NCBI GenBank assembly: GCA_030019105.1
Contig: JASEGY010000044.1
Location: 1 to 14,519 of the forward strand
From: a bacterium
GTDB taxonomy: Bacteria; UBA9089; JASEGY01
Direction of reading: 5' to 3'
DNA: 14,519 nucleotides
Of this stretch, positions 5,549 to 14,016 are shown piece by piece (within the stretch, counting starts at the first letter, position 1; each line of letters begins with the position of its first letter). Under the pieces are notes generated by a model. That model saw only the letters and a program-made list of their open reading frames with translations. It was not told the origin of the DNA and did no database searches. The position numbers and the translations under genes are program-made.

Positions 5549-5585
5549 AAGGGAGATCATCTTAGCTTTTATGCAGGCCATTGTC

Positions 5586-5924
5586 TCAACTGCATCCCCC
5601 TGGGGGTGCTCTTTGTTCGCCACTTTCCCAAAAAGTGACCTTATTTTCAAATCTATCCCAATTCTCTGTGATATGATAAAGCTCCCAGTTAGTAATATTT
5701 CTGTAGCTTGGACCATTGGGTCCGTCGCGTAGAGCCCGCTCAATATCCAGGTCGGTGAGGTTGAAATGAATGTTGTCTGCTCCATCAATAATACTTCTAA
5801 GCTGGCTTTCCATCGACCCGGCCGTCCCGTCAAAGAAATCCGTCCACGTACTCGCGTTGTGACTGTCAGCAAATTCCCGCAGAATCCCCTCGCTGGTCCT
5901 GGTCAGACCCAATGCCAGATCATA
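5586..5924 (-). other. Rhs C-terminal variable (putative toxin) domain
   Basis: These codons encode residues 1231-1342, directly after DPLGL. Visible parts are an N-terminal helix (EGILREFADSHNASTWTDFF), a second helix (MESQLRSIIDGAD), a strand (NIHFNLTDLD), and a C-terminal ITNWELYHI...WDRFENKVTFW pattern. I recall similar NIHFNL...TNWEL endings on other Rhs proteins, but cannot attach a nuclease, deaminase or ADP-ribosyltransferase activity. No HNH, His-Lys-Asp or Cys-His motif stands out. The end (GEQRAPPGGCS) looks intact rather than truncated. Confidence 0.75.
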
Positions 5925-8900
5925 CAACCCAAGTGGGTCAATCCATAGCATGGGATTTAATGCGTAAGCGTAATGATTAATTCCACCCGCTAAACCTACA
6001 GGGTCCGGGGTTATATAACGACCAAATGATGGGTCATAATACCTGAATCCATTGTGGCAAAGTCCGGTTTCCAGATCAAAATACTGCCCTGGGAACCGAA
6101 ATGGATTGCGAAGGTCAGCAGATGAATATTGCTCATTTACCAATTCTCCGAAAGGGTGATAGGTCCCTGACCAGCCAATCCGTCCGGTTTCATCCAGAAG
6201 CTCCTGGGGTACTCCGAGATGATCATTAGCGAACAATTGAGCCGTTGTTCCCTTTTGCTGTAATAAGGGAACGTACTGCGAATCTGGTTGAAAATGGTAT
6301 ATAACCGGATCGTTACCGTCTTTACCACCTACCTCGGCGGCCAAAAAGTATCCATCCCAGTAATAAGAGGTTTGGGCCTCTCCATGACGCTTCCAAATTC
6401 GCCGCCCCACCGCATCATAGGCGAATTCAACGATATCTTCAGTGCCAGTGTCGGTGTGGCGTACACAATGTCGCAAACGAGAATCAGAGTCGTACTTCAA
6501 ACACCATCCCCTTGCAGAACCGGGGTCGGGTCGGAAAATCAAATTACCTTCCAGATCATATTCCCAAGGCATTCTTTCCGTCGCTCGGAATCGATCCCCC
6601 GCCTCAATTTCCAGTGTTTCACCATTACCAGATCGGATTAAATTACCATTGACATCGTAAGAGAAGGCTATACGCCCCACTTCGGGTACTTCGGCCCCAA
6701 CCAATCGTCCGCTTCGATCATAAGTGAAAAGTGACTCGCCACGTTGAGAGTCGCTTTTCTTTACTAAATTGCCGATTTTATCGTAGATATAGATACGCTC
6801 CAACATATCGTCACTATCTGACGCTCTCAATGCTTGACTGGTAATTCGATTGAACTCATCAAAGGTCTGAGTGTATTGGGTCTTTTTGTTGAAAGCTAAA
6901 CCAACAAGTTGTCGTTCTGGTGACCATTCCATATCCACACGATGGTCATCAGCATTGATCCCTATGAGACGCCCAGCGACATCATAACTATAGGCACTTA
7001 CGAATTCAAAATCCGGCCCCTTTATCATCCGTGACCTACGATTACCAAGAGCGTCGTAATCCATATCCACGCTAAGGTCATCCTGTGTCTCCTGTATCAC
7101 TCGCCCCATGACATTGCGTTCCCACTGTACCCGTCGATGAGAATTAGTCGCAGCAGTTAGGCGACCAAATGGGTCGTATTCATAAGAGGCAGTCTCTCCA
7201 TCCCAGCCGGTTTTTGCCACCAAACGTCCCATCATATCCTTTTCAAAGCTGGATTTTCTTCCTGCCGCATCGGTAATTCCGATTAGTTCCCCGGCTGCAT
7301 TGCGCTGGTAAATTCTCTTCCGGTCGTCGAAACCTATTATCTCTTTTAGAAAGCCAAGTAGGTCCCGTTGCAATTCACAGGACTCACTCTTCTCGTTGAT
7401 TACGCGGACTAATTTGCCTTCTGTATTATATTTGAACTGGAGACATCGTCCATCAGGATTAACGCGCTTGGCCAATTTGTTGTTTCCTGAATAGCCAAAA
7501 GTTATCGCGCCGACGGTTGGTTGCACCGCATGCGTTAGATTTCCTTCCGGATCATATTCATAACGGAATATTGAACCATTAGCCAGGCGGACCTCTGTAA
7601 GTCGACTATAGGCGTCATAATCGAAATCTACCGTCTGCCCTAGAGCACTCTTGCGTCTGACTAAGCGTCCCCAATTATCACGAGTATAATCTCGTGAAGT
7701 CCCAGCGGGATCGATAAACCGGACCGATTCAAATCCATTTCGATTAACCTGGAAGCGATAAATATCTTTCCCACCGTTAGGAAGAAGACTTTCCAATAAC
7801 CGTCCTTGTTGATCACGCATATACTGAATTCGATTTCCCTCAGGATCAATAGTAGCCAAAAGGTTGCCTTTATTATCGTAGCATCGTTCCCATTTTGCGC
7901 CGGCAGGATCGACGAGAATAGTGCCAAGACCCAAGTTATTGTAATCAAATTGCGTTACGGTTCCCATAGTATCTTTCAACTGTACTGTATTCCCTTTATC
8001 ATCGTAAGTGTAGCGAAAAGTGCGTCCAAGTTGGTCGCTTTCGGCAGTTTTGCGGCAATATTCATCCCACTCGAAAGTCTTCTCCCCACCCAGTGCATCG
8101 ATGATCTTTGTAACCAATCCAAACTCGTTGCCATAGTAGACAGTCTTTGCCCCCAGGGAGTCCTCTACTACTGTGATATGTTTTTCCTTATCGTAGGTCA
8201 TCACATGATCGTAGATACCCCCGTCGCCCCAGGTGCGGACACACCACGCGTCCTCATCGATACCATCATACTCGAAGTAGAAAGACAGGCCGTTCCGGTT
8301 GGTTTCCTGAACCAGAAGGTGATACTTGTACTGGTAACGATAGGCATGTCCCAGGGCATCGTAGGCTGCGACCAGGTCGCCGTGCTCATCGTACTCGAAG
8401 CTGGCCACATCCATACGACCTTCGCCCTCGGGTCGTGGAACATTCAGCGCAACCAAACGGCCTCTGACATCATTGATGAAACGAATATGGCGACCAGCAC
8501 TATCGATGATTTCTACCAGATGCCCTAATTTGTCGTAATTCAAACTAATGGTGTTACCATTCAGGTCCACAATACGCAGCAATGGAAGGGTTCCATCTGC
8601 TCGTCCCTGGGGGCCGAAATACAGTTGCAAACGGTCTTTTGTCCGAAGCGTAAAACCATAGCGCGTCCGCGTTAGCTCTAAAGCTTCAATTGGGTTACGG
8701 GTCGTTTGTCCCTCTTCGATGAGGTCGAAGTCGATTTCCCGGCCGTCCTCGGCTCGGAGTACAATCCCATCCTTTTCGATTCGAATATGTTGATCGTAAC
8801 TATGGTGCCACCCATGTCCCAGGGGACCTTCATATGTGGAGGTAGAATAATAGACCCGCTCGAACTTGAAGGGGATGGGCCCCGGCATCTGGAAGTCCAC

Positions 8901-9614
8901 ATGCTCTGTGAGAACTTTACCTGTCATCACATCCACCGGATGGCCGGTCAGGAAACATACCGCCCGGTGTAAAAAATTACGAAGGCGAGCTGATTTGATA
9001 CGATTGACCAAGCTGTGCAGCTTGCCAGCGACCCATTTAGTACGGATCATGCCCATAAGGGCAGCCGTGAAGTCGAGAGCGGGTGGCCCACCGATCAGTA
9101 CCGGTGCACCCATAGGGACCGCGATGACTGTTGAGGATGGCAATCTTATAGGCTCTGCGCAGGTCATTACCATGGACCCCAGCCGGGCGGCATTGGTTCC
9201 TGAGAATTTAACTGTCTGGCTTCCTGTGACGATGATGCCATCGTTGGATGGCACCGGTGATGGGACTGGTGGGGAGGGGGGTTTACCTGGTATGGGTGGT
9301 TTGGGCGCTGCCGGGACCGGCGCCCAGGCCGTGCCAGGAGGCATAGGGAAATGGGGCATTACCAGCTTATTGGTACATTCTGTACCCGTATTGGCAGCCG
9401 GCATGTTGTTGACCAGAACAGGACCCTGAAATGGCGTGCCCAACGCTGCCGAGGCCGCAGCCGATATGGCCGCTCCTACGATGACACCGGCTGGATCGAA
9501 GACGACGCCCGTGAATGGATGTGGCAAGGGAGTGGGTACAGGCGCCGGGGTGGGCACCATGACCATATGAATATCAACCCCTACGACCATATCCATGAAC
9601 TTAGCTGCGATCAT
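5586..9614 (-). CDS. PAAR-like/Rhs polymorphic toxin, 1342 residues
   Basis: Domains in order: a PAAR-like N-terminus (about 1-180: DIHMVMVP, PLPHPFTG, VLVNNMPAANTGTEC, GSQTVKFSGTNAARLGSMVMTC) with a short hydrophobic Ala/Gly stretch (43-58) and a Pro-rich loop (98-122); an Rhs entry domain of the DUF6531 type (HPVDVMTGKVLTEHVDFQMP, about 225-300); a long run of YD repeats (about 350-1150); then the Rhs core (1152-1230) with DPVGLAGGINHYAYALNP and the terminal DPLGL. In studied Rhs proteins the repeats form a cocoon around the toxin, which is cut free after the final DPxGL. The last 112 residues are the variable part. The PAAR-like tip should dock on VgrG, encoded two genes upstream. The ATG overlaps the TPR gene's stop by 4 bp, so translation is probably coupled. 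Confidence 0.93.
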   Translation of the reverse strand: MIAAKFMDMVVGVDIHMVMVPTPAPVPTPLPHPFTGVVFDPAGVIVGAAISAAASAALGTPFQGPVLVNNMPAANTGTECTNKLVMPHFPMPPGTAWAPVPAAPKPPIPGKPPSPPVPSPVPSNDGIIVTGSQTVKFSGTNAARLGSMVMTCAEPIRLPSSTVIAVPMGAPVLIGGPPALDFTAALMGMIRTKWVAGKLHSLVNRIKSARLRNFLHRAVCFLTGHPVDVMTGKVLTEHVDFQMPGPIPFKFERVYYSTSTYEGPLGHGWHHSYDQHIRIEKDGIVLRAEDGREIDFDLIEEGQTTRNPIEALELTRTRYGFTLRTKDRLQLYFGPQGRADGTLPLLRIVDLNGNTISLNYDKLGHLVEIIDSAGRHIRFINDVRGRLVALNVPRPEGEGRMDVASFEYDEHGDLVAAYDALGHAYRYQYKYHLLVQETNRNGLSFYFEYDGIDEDAWCVRTWGDGGIYDHVMTYDKEKHITVVEDSLGAKTVYYGNEFGLVTKIIDALGGEKTFEWDEYCRKTAESDQLGRTFRYTYDDKGNTVQLKDTMGTVTQFDYNNLGLGTILVDPAGAKWERCYDNKGNLLATIDPEGNRIQYMRDQQGRLLESLLPNGGKDIYRFQVNRNGFESVRFIDPAGTSRDYTRDNWGRLVRRKSALGQTVDFDYDAYSRLTEVRLANGSIFRYEYDPEGNLTHAVQPTVGAITFGYSGNNKLAKRVNPDGRCLQFKYNTEGKLVRVINEKSESCELQRDLLGFLKEIIGFDDRKRIYQRNAAGELIGITDAAGRKSSFEKDMMGRLVAKTGWDGETASYEYDPFGRLTAATNSHRRVQWERNVMGRVIQETQDDLSVDMDYDALGNRRSRMIKGPDFEFVSAYSYDVAGRLIGINADDHRVDMEWSPERQLVGLAFNKKTQYTQTFDEFNRITSQALRASDSDDMLERIYIYDKIGNLVKKSDSQRGESLFTYDRSGRLVGAEVPEVGRIAFSYDVNGNLIRSGNGETLEIEAGDRFRATERMPWEYDLEGNLIFRPDPGSARGWCLKYDSDSRLRHCVRHTDTGTEDIVEFAYDAVGRRIWKRHGEAQTSYYWDGYFLAAEVGGKDGNDPVIYHFQPDSQYVPLLQQKGTTAQLFANDHLGVPQELLDETGRIGWSGTYHPFGELVNEQYSSADLRNPFRFPGQYFDLETGLCHNGFRYYDPSFGRYITPDPVGLAGGINHYAYALNPMLWIDPLGLYDLALGLTRTSEGILREFADSHNASTWTDFFDGTAGSMESQLRSIIDGADNIHFNLTDLDIERALRDGPNGPSYRNITNWELYHITENWDRFENKVTFWESGEQRAPPGGCS

Positions 9615-11035
9615 TCTTCTTCCACCTTCTCCCCGCCGCTTCGCAGCTTTTCACCGGCCTCCATGATAAGCTGTTCAACAGAGCGTGCTTGCTCCTTAAG
9701 CCCTCTACGTTTAAGCAAATCTATAAGCGCTGTCGCGACATCCATAAAACTGCTCAACCGGAGTTCGTCCGGCGTAGATGTCTCGCCTGCTTCCAGGGCT
9801 GCCCTCCAGCATCGCTCTGCCTGGTCGGAATCCTTGATCTGCAAATGACAGGTACCGGCCATACGTAGCGCCTCGATCCGAAGCATGGCTGCTTCTGCCT
9901 TTTCCGCTGCTTCAGCGGCTTTTTCATATTCCGCAGCCGCTGGACTGTAGTTTTTCTCCATCAGGTAGAGGTATCCAAGCGCCATGTAAGCCTGGGCTAC
10001 CTGGGGATAAGCCTCAGTCTCTTCGGCCAATGCTGCGGCCCGTCTGTATTCTTCCCCTGTCCGGATGAGTTGTCCTGCCTGCTGATAATAGCTGGCCAAC
10101 ACCATGATCATCAGCACCTCTTCGAGATGGACCCCGGCCTCATGGCAGAGATCACAGGCCATTGTCTGGAATTGGATGGCATCATCATGTCTTCCTTCGC
10201 CGATTGCTACAGCAGCATCGAAAATGAGCTTACGCAACCTCTTCCCCTCGCCAGGCGTCAATACGGGCTGGCCGCCGGCTTCGATAGCAGCACGGATTTC
10301 CTCCTCCGTAGGCTGTCGCGGCCCTACCAATCGGGGAGGAGGAGGTACATCCGGTCTGGCCGCGCCGGCTGGAGCGCCTGCTATACTCGGAGGTGACTCT
10401 TTGTCCTCCGATCCTCCAGAGCCCATAATCTTCTTGAAGTACTCAAGAACAGTTTTCTCGTCCACGGAAAACGTCGTAGTAATAACGGCTGAATCCAGGT
10501 TTTTGAATGCCTTCTCCAGCGATTTCTTATCTTCATCCGCGATAACAAACCTGATAAACGGCTCGAAGGGGAAGTTCAACAACTTGGTTACAGACTTCTG
10601 CCATCCACGTTTGTCATCGATCCTTGTAGGTAACCAGCAGACCAGTAGACCATCGAAGTGTTCGCGTATTCTACTGTAAAACTCCTGAATATGCAGGGCA
10701 AAGACCAAATCGGGTTCTTCTTCCCCTGTGAGTGAAACATCAAGCTCGGATAGCTCAATATTCTCCTCGGCTACCCCTTCACACAGCAGGGCATAATGCT
10801 CACGCAAAGATGTGCACATCGCTTCAAAAGGCGATTCTTTAGCAGGATAAGCTGTGTCGAAGACCAAAAACGGGCACCGGTTGTCGGGCTGCCATTCTTC
10901 GGCGCGCAGCGCTTTGGTTAGAGTTCCTACCTGTGTTGGCTCGGTAAGCACGCGCAGAACCCGTGCCTCCGGGTCTTGCCGGAAATCCCTGAGATGTTCT
11001 CGAAAATTCGTAATTTCTTTACTGATCGGGTCCAT
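9611..11035 (-). CDS. TPR protein, putative effector-loading adaptor
   Basis: A 474-residue protein with no signal peptide or membrane helix. Residues 1-205 form an unrecognised alpha/beta domain with hydrophobic strands (CPFLVFDTAYP, FDGLLVCWLP, FIRFVIADED) resembling a RecA-like or STAND fold without a Walker A loop. A Gly/Pro-rich linker follows (206-245). Residues 265-470 are about five TPR-like helical pairs (AYMALGYLYLMEKNYSPAAAEYEKA, split here as AYMALGYLYLME and NYSPAAAEYEKAAEAAEKA). The gene lies between vgrG (8-bp gap, no clear ribosome binding site, so probably coupled) and rhs (4-bp overlap). In known VgrG loci, adaptors or chaperones such as DUF4123, DUF2169 or EagR proteins occupy this place. 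I infer that this protein loads the Rhs cargo onto VgrG. It resembles none of those families by eye. Confidence 0.8.
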   Translation of the reverse strand: MDPISKEITNFREHLRDFRQDPEARVLRVLTEPTQVGTLTKALRAEEWQPDNRCPFLVFDTAYPAKESPFEAMCTSLREHYALLCEGVAEENIELSELDVSLTGEEEPDLVFALHIQEFYSRIREHFDGLLVCWLPTRIDDKRGWQKSVTKLLNFPFEPFIRFVIADEDKKSLEKAFKNLDSAVITTTFSVDEKTVLEYFKKIMGSGGSEDKESPPSIAGAPAGAARPDVPPPPRLVGPRQPTEEEIRAAIEAGGQPVLTPGEGKRLRKLIFDAAVAIGEGRHDDAIQFQTMACDLCHEAGVHLEEVLMIMVLASYYQQAGQLIRTGEEYRRAAALAEETEAYPQVAQAYMALGYLYLMEKNYSPAAAEYEKAAEAAEKAEAAMLRIEALRMAGTCHLQIKDSDQAERCWRAALEAGETSTPDELRLSSFMDVATALIDLLKRRGLKEQARSVEQLIMEAGEKLRSGGEKVEEE

Positions 11036-11043
11036 TTTTCTAA

Positions 11044-13221
11044 TTAATTGATTTTGACCATTGCACCGACGATGGTGGTGCCGGATGGATCAAGGATGAT
11101 CTGACCACTACCACTTGACAGGGTAATCTTAGCAGCCTCCAATTTGATCAGGCTACCACCACACTCAATCTGAACCTCAGTGTCACCCTTGATCTGGACT
11201 TTAGGAGCGGAAAGCTTTCCTTGTTTGCCACCTTTGCTCTCCCAGACGCCGTCCGCCTTCAGCGTAATGTCCGCGCTGCTGCTAATTCCAAGATTGCCTG
11301 TAATCGTATGAGTGGTATCCCCGATAATGTTAACCTTTTGACCGCCACTGGTAATGGTAATTTGTTCGCCTCCAGTGACCTTCTCGGTGCGCCCGCCTGT
11401 GATGGTAATATCTTCACCACTGGTGACCTTCTCGGTACGTTTGCCTGTGATGGTAATCTTTTCTTCCCCTGTGACTTCCTCGGTGCGTCCACTGGTGATA
11501 GTGATTTTTTCACCTTGACTGACGGTTTCCTCACGGCCACCCTTAATTGTAATTGTTTCTTTCCCCGTGACATCTTCAGTGCGATCTCCCTTGATTGTAT
11601 TCGTTTCATTCTTGTCGACAGTTTTGCTTCGATCCCCGCCCACGCTTAAGGAATCGCTTGCACCAACACTTGTACTGCGGTTATTTTCGACCTTGACCGT
11701 CTTATCCTTCTGGGCATGAATATAAACCTCTTCGCTGCCCTTTTTATCCTCAAAGCGAAGTTCGTTGGAACCGCCGCCGCCTAAGGAACTGTCTGATTTG
11801 ATGGTGCTCTTGGTCTTTTCATCCGGTAGAGGGTAGGGCGGCCGGTTGTCTCCGTGGTAGACCCGGCCGGTGATGATGGGTCGATCCGGGTCGCCTTCCA
11901 GAAAGTCAACGATCACTTCATGACCGATACGTGGAATCCACATGGCGCCCCAGTTCGCGCCCGCCCATAACTGGCTGACCCGAATCCAGCAGGAGCTGTT
12001 CTCGTCGTTCTGACCCTCCCGGTCCCAATGAAACTGCACCTTTACCCGGCCATGCTCGTCGGTGTAAATCTCTTCACCGCCGGGGCCGACCACAATGGCC
12101 GTCTGTGTTCCCTGGACCGTGGGCTTAGGGGTGGTTCGGGGAGGACGGTAAGGGGTAGAGTAGGGAATTACCCCAAACTGATTCTCATACACGGTGCCGG
12201 TTCCCCCCACGGCTTCCTCCTCTAATACCTGAGGTTGTGAACCGGTATGAGAAACACTGGTGAGCAGATATTCCTGGTTAAATGAGGAGCGGGGATGCTG
12301 GTCAAGGGTAAACCGAAAACCCGGCAGGAATCGCCGGCAAACACTGCTGCCTGCACCGATCTGACGAGCGGCCTGGAATTCTTCTAACTGGACATCGGCC
12401 AAATTTTGCCCGGCTTCCGCGGTCTGATATTCACCAGGGTAATGGTAGATTTCCAGGGCTGTATCACGTCCGGCATCAGCCGTTTTTTGAAGGTCCATAG
12501 TCGGCTGCTGGAAGTTAAAGTCCCGCAGCATAACCGCTCCAGGACGAACCTCTTCAGAATAGCTCCACTCAGAGATATGCTCTTCGCTGGAAACTCCCCC
12601 CCTTGGTTCATGAAAGATTACCGTATCCGGTGATTCAATCGGCACGTGGACACTGGAACTATCGGCCATAACCAGGACATGGCCGCTGTCAGTATGCTCA
12701 AAGAAGTAGAAGATACCTTCCTCTTCCATTAGCCGCGAGATAAAACTCAGCTCTGATTCCTGATACTGGACACAATATTCACGCGGCTGGTATTGGCCTT
12801 GCAGGCTGAACCTGAATCGATCAGCCGGGATACCCGCTTCCTGAAGCACTTGCGTAATGATCTCCTCCACGGTCTTTTCTTGAAAGATGCGGCACTTGTA
12901 TCGGTAGGATAACAGCCAGATGACAGGCACAAGTTCAGCCGAGTATTGGGTAAAACGGGTTCCAACCGCGTTCTGTTCAAACCGGCTCACAATTCCGCTG
13001 ACATACCGCTCCCCTTCTTCACCATGAATAGTCAAGAGCGCCGGCTTGCCCACAATGGTTTCAAAGTCAATCTCGGCATCTTCTGAGGCCAATTCCAGAT
13101 CAAATCGGAAAAGCTCTGACATATCCTCACTGCCACTTAAGCTGACAACCCTCAGTTCACCAGAGTAGTCTTGGGCCTCAAAAGTAAAGTCTGCTTCACT
13201 TGACGATCGAATAACTGGCAT
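11044..13221 (-). CDS. vgrG: Type VI secretion spike protein VgrG
   Basis: This 725-residue protein forms the trimeric spike at the tip of a contractile injection tube. The gp27-like base runs from residue 1 to about 370 (FRFDLELAS, VSGIVSRFEQ, YQESELSFISRLMEEEGIFYFFEH split across the family motif ISRLMEEEGIFYFFE). The gp5-type OB domain follows (379-455: DEHGRVKVQFHWDREG, SCWIRVSQLWAG, WGAMWIPRIGHEVIVDFLEG, GRVYH). The C-terminal needle begins at SSLGGGGSNELRFEDKKGSE and includes six 16-residue repeats (532-627). It ends in a beta-helix tail with no effector domain. GGAGG (13230-13234) precedes the ATG by 8 bases. The downstream adaptor and PAAR-like/Rhs genes suggest a dedicated spike. No other secretion genes are in the window. 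Confidence 0.95.
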   Translation of the reverse strand: MPVIRSSSEADFTFEAQDYSGELRVVSLSGSEDMSELFRFDLELASEDAEIDFETIVGKPALLTIHGEEGERYVSGIVSRFEQNAVGTRFTQYSAELVPVIWLLSYRYKCRIFQEKTVEEIITQVLQEAGIPADRFRFSLQGQYQPREYCVQYQESELSFISRLMEEEGIFYFFEHTDSGHVLVMADSSSVHVPIESPDTVIFHEPRGGVSSEEHISEWSYSEEVRPGAVMLRDFNFQQPTMDLQKTADAGRDTALEIYHYPGEYQTAEAGQNLADVQLEEFQAARQIGAGSSVCRRFLPGFRFTLDQHPRSSFNQEYLLTSVSHTGSQPQVLEEEAVGGTGTVYENQFGVIPYSTPYRPPRTTPKPTVQGTQTAIVVGPGGEEIYTDEHGRVKVQFHWDREGQNDENSSCWIRVSQLWAGANWGAMWIPRIGHEVIVDFLEGDPDRPIITGRVYHGDNRPPYPLPDEKTKSTIKSDSSLGGGGSNELRFEDKKGSEEVYIHAQKDKTVKVENNRSTSVGASDSLSVGGDRSKTVDKNETNTIKGDRTEDVTGKETITIKGGREETVSQGEKITITSGRTEEVTGEEKITITGKRTEKVTSGEDITITGGRTEKVTGGEQITITSGGQKVNIIGDTTHTITGNLGISSSADITLKADGVWESKGGKQGKLSAPKVQIKGDTEVQIECGGSLIKLEAAKITLSSGSGQIILDPSGTTIVGAMVKIN
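11341..11628 (-). repeat. Six 48-bp repeats encoding the VgrG needle
   Basis: Residues 532-627 divide into six 16-residue units of the form T-E-x-V-T-x-x-E-x-I-T-I-T-x-G-R (for example TEKVTSGEDITITGGR). The first unit (SKTVDKNETNTIKGDR) is the most divergent. Alternating Thr/Ile and the fixed period fit a triple-stranded beta-helix needle. At DNA level the middle units are very alike, so copy number could change by recombination. Confidence 0.9.
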
Positions 13222-13248
13222 ATTTACCGCCTCCTATCAGCAATTCTA

Positions 13249-13254
13249 ATTATA
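13249..13254 (-). promoter_or_regulatory. Possible -10 box upstream of vgrG
   Basis: On the minus strand a perfect TATAAT lies 27 bases before the vgrG ATG, in the 48-bp gap after the unrecognised protein gene. No good -35 hexamer sits 16-18 bases upstream of it, so an internal promoter for vgrG is only a possibility. Confidence 0.25.
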
Positions 13255-13269
13255 ACAGCCCTCTTTGTC

Positions 13270-14016
13270 TTACCGGTATGGCGAGCGCCTTTCGAACCTC
13301 GGCCCTCGACCGCGCATGCGAGGTCGTTGGTTTGGTGGCAGAGGACGTCCGATATTGGGGTTGCTCAACGTCAGGGTGATCTGGTCTGACTCCGAGACCG
13401 ACCATAAACCAGAGAAAAGGGTCACACCTACGGATACGCCAAACTGAACACCAAAGCACACCGCTCCCCTAGGAATATGCTCTCTCACTCTATCGAATTG
13501 GTTGTTTTGTACCCAATCGACAATGTCTCTCACGATCTGAACGCCTGAAATGACGATATTTGGCATGTTGAAGCAAAGAATCTGAAGTCCGGATCCGCCA
13601 CCAATGACGCTTGAGCAGTCTATAATACATCCTCTTCCACTAAACCTGGCCGCGATGCAATCGGCTCCTGCAAACCAGACGCTACTGCCCTGCCCTGGAC
13701 AAGACGGCCACGAGATTGTTCCAGCCAGGTCGAAACCGGCGCTGGCGCCTCCGGCTAGAAAGGAAAGATTGTATTCGTTAATCGCCGGGTCTTCATACCG
13801 CCACGCCTGCCCTCGTCTTTCTGCCACGGTGGCAGATGTCCCTCTTCTTGCGGTGTGGCGAACACCAGGATCCGGTTCCCGAATAAGGCTTGCAGCGCGC
13901 AGGGTGTACGAGCAGAGGGTAGCGGCTGCGGACCCCAAGCCCAGGCTCCCAGACCATCTTGGACTAACACGCCAATTGCGGTATCGAGAGTAAAGTGACA
14001 AGTTTTCCACCTCCAT
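13270..14016 (-). CDS. Unrecognised beta-rich protein upstream of vgrG
   Basis: The ORF encodes up to 248 residues. The middle and end look like real protein: FLAGGASAGFDLAGTISWP, SSVWFAGADCIAARFSGRG, IIDCSSVIGGGSGLQILCF, AVCFGVQFGVSVGVTLFSGL. These alternating strands suggest a beta sandwich or barrel. Several cysteines and a basic Pro/Arg tail (from about residue 228) are notable; there is no signal peptide. The ATG at 14016 directly follows an in-frame stop and lacks a well-placed ribosome binding site. A TTG at 14001 in the same frame has GGAGGTGG 6-8 bases upstream and is a serious alternative start. Either way the gene overlaps the 3' end of the preceding gene. It ends 48 bp before vgrG on the same strand, so it probably belongs to the cassette; I do not recognise its family. 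Confidence 0.6.
   Translation of the reverse strand: MEVENLSLYSRYRNWRVSPRWSGSLGLGSAAATLCSYTLRAASLIREPDPGVRHTARRGTSATVAERRGQAWRYEDPAINEYNLSFLAGGASAGFDLAGTISWPSCPGQGSSVWFAGADCIAARFSGRGCIIDCSSVIGGGSGLQILCFNMPNIVISGVQIVRDIVDWVQNNQFDRVREHIPRGAVCFGVQFGVSVGVTLFSGLWSVSESDQITLTLSNPNIGRPLPPNQRPRMRGRGPRFERRSPYR

Noticed and set aside
5531..5872. 113-codon minus-strand ORF overlapping the rhs end, considered as an immunity gene
   Set aside because: It shares nearly all of its length with the toxin codons in another frame, lacks a ribosome binding site, and its tail is the palindromic repeat at 5516-5548.
7806..8528. 240-codon plus-strand ORF opposite rhs
   Set aside because: It is the antisense of the YD-repeat region, which is clearly coding on the minus strand. 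Its translation has no domain pattern and there is no ribosome binding site.
8866..9429. 187-codon plus-strand ORF opposite the PAAR-like region
   Set aside because: Antisense of the G+C-rich, Pro/Gly-rich rhs start. Long open antisense frames are expected there.
13755..13970. Alternative minus-strand frame within the unrecognised protein gene, considered as evidence of a frameshift
   Set aside because: Its translation is Pro/Arg-rich without structure-like pattern, and the main frame is open throughout, so no frameshift is needed.
13604..13993. 129-codon plus-strand ORF near the right end
   Set aside because: It is opposite the beta-rich protein gene. The minus-strand frame shows regular strand patterns and tidy gene spacing with vgrG; this one does not.
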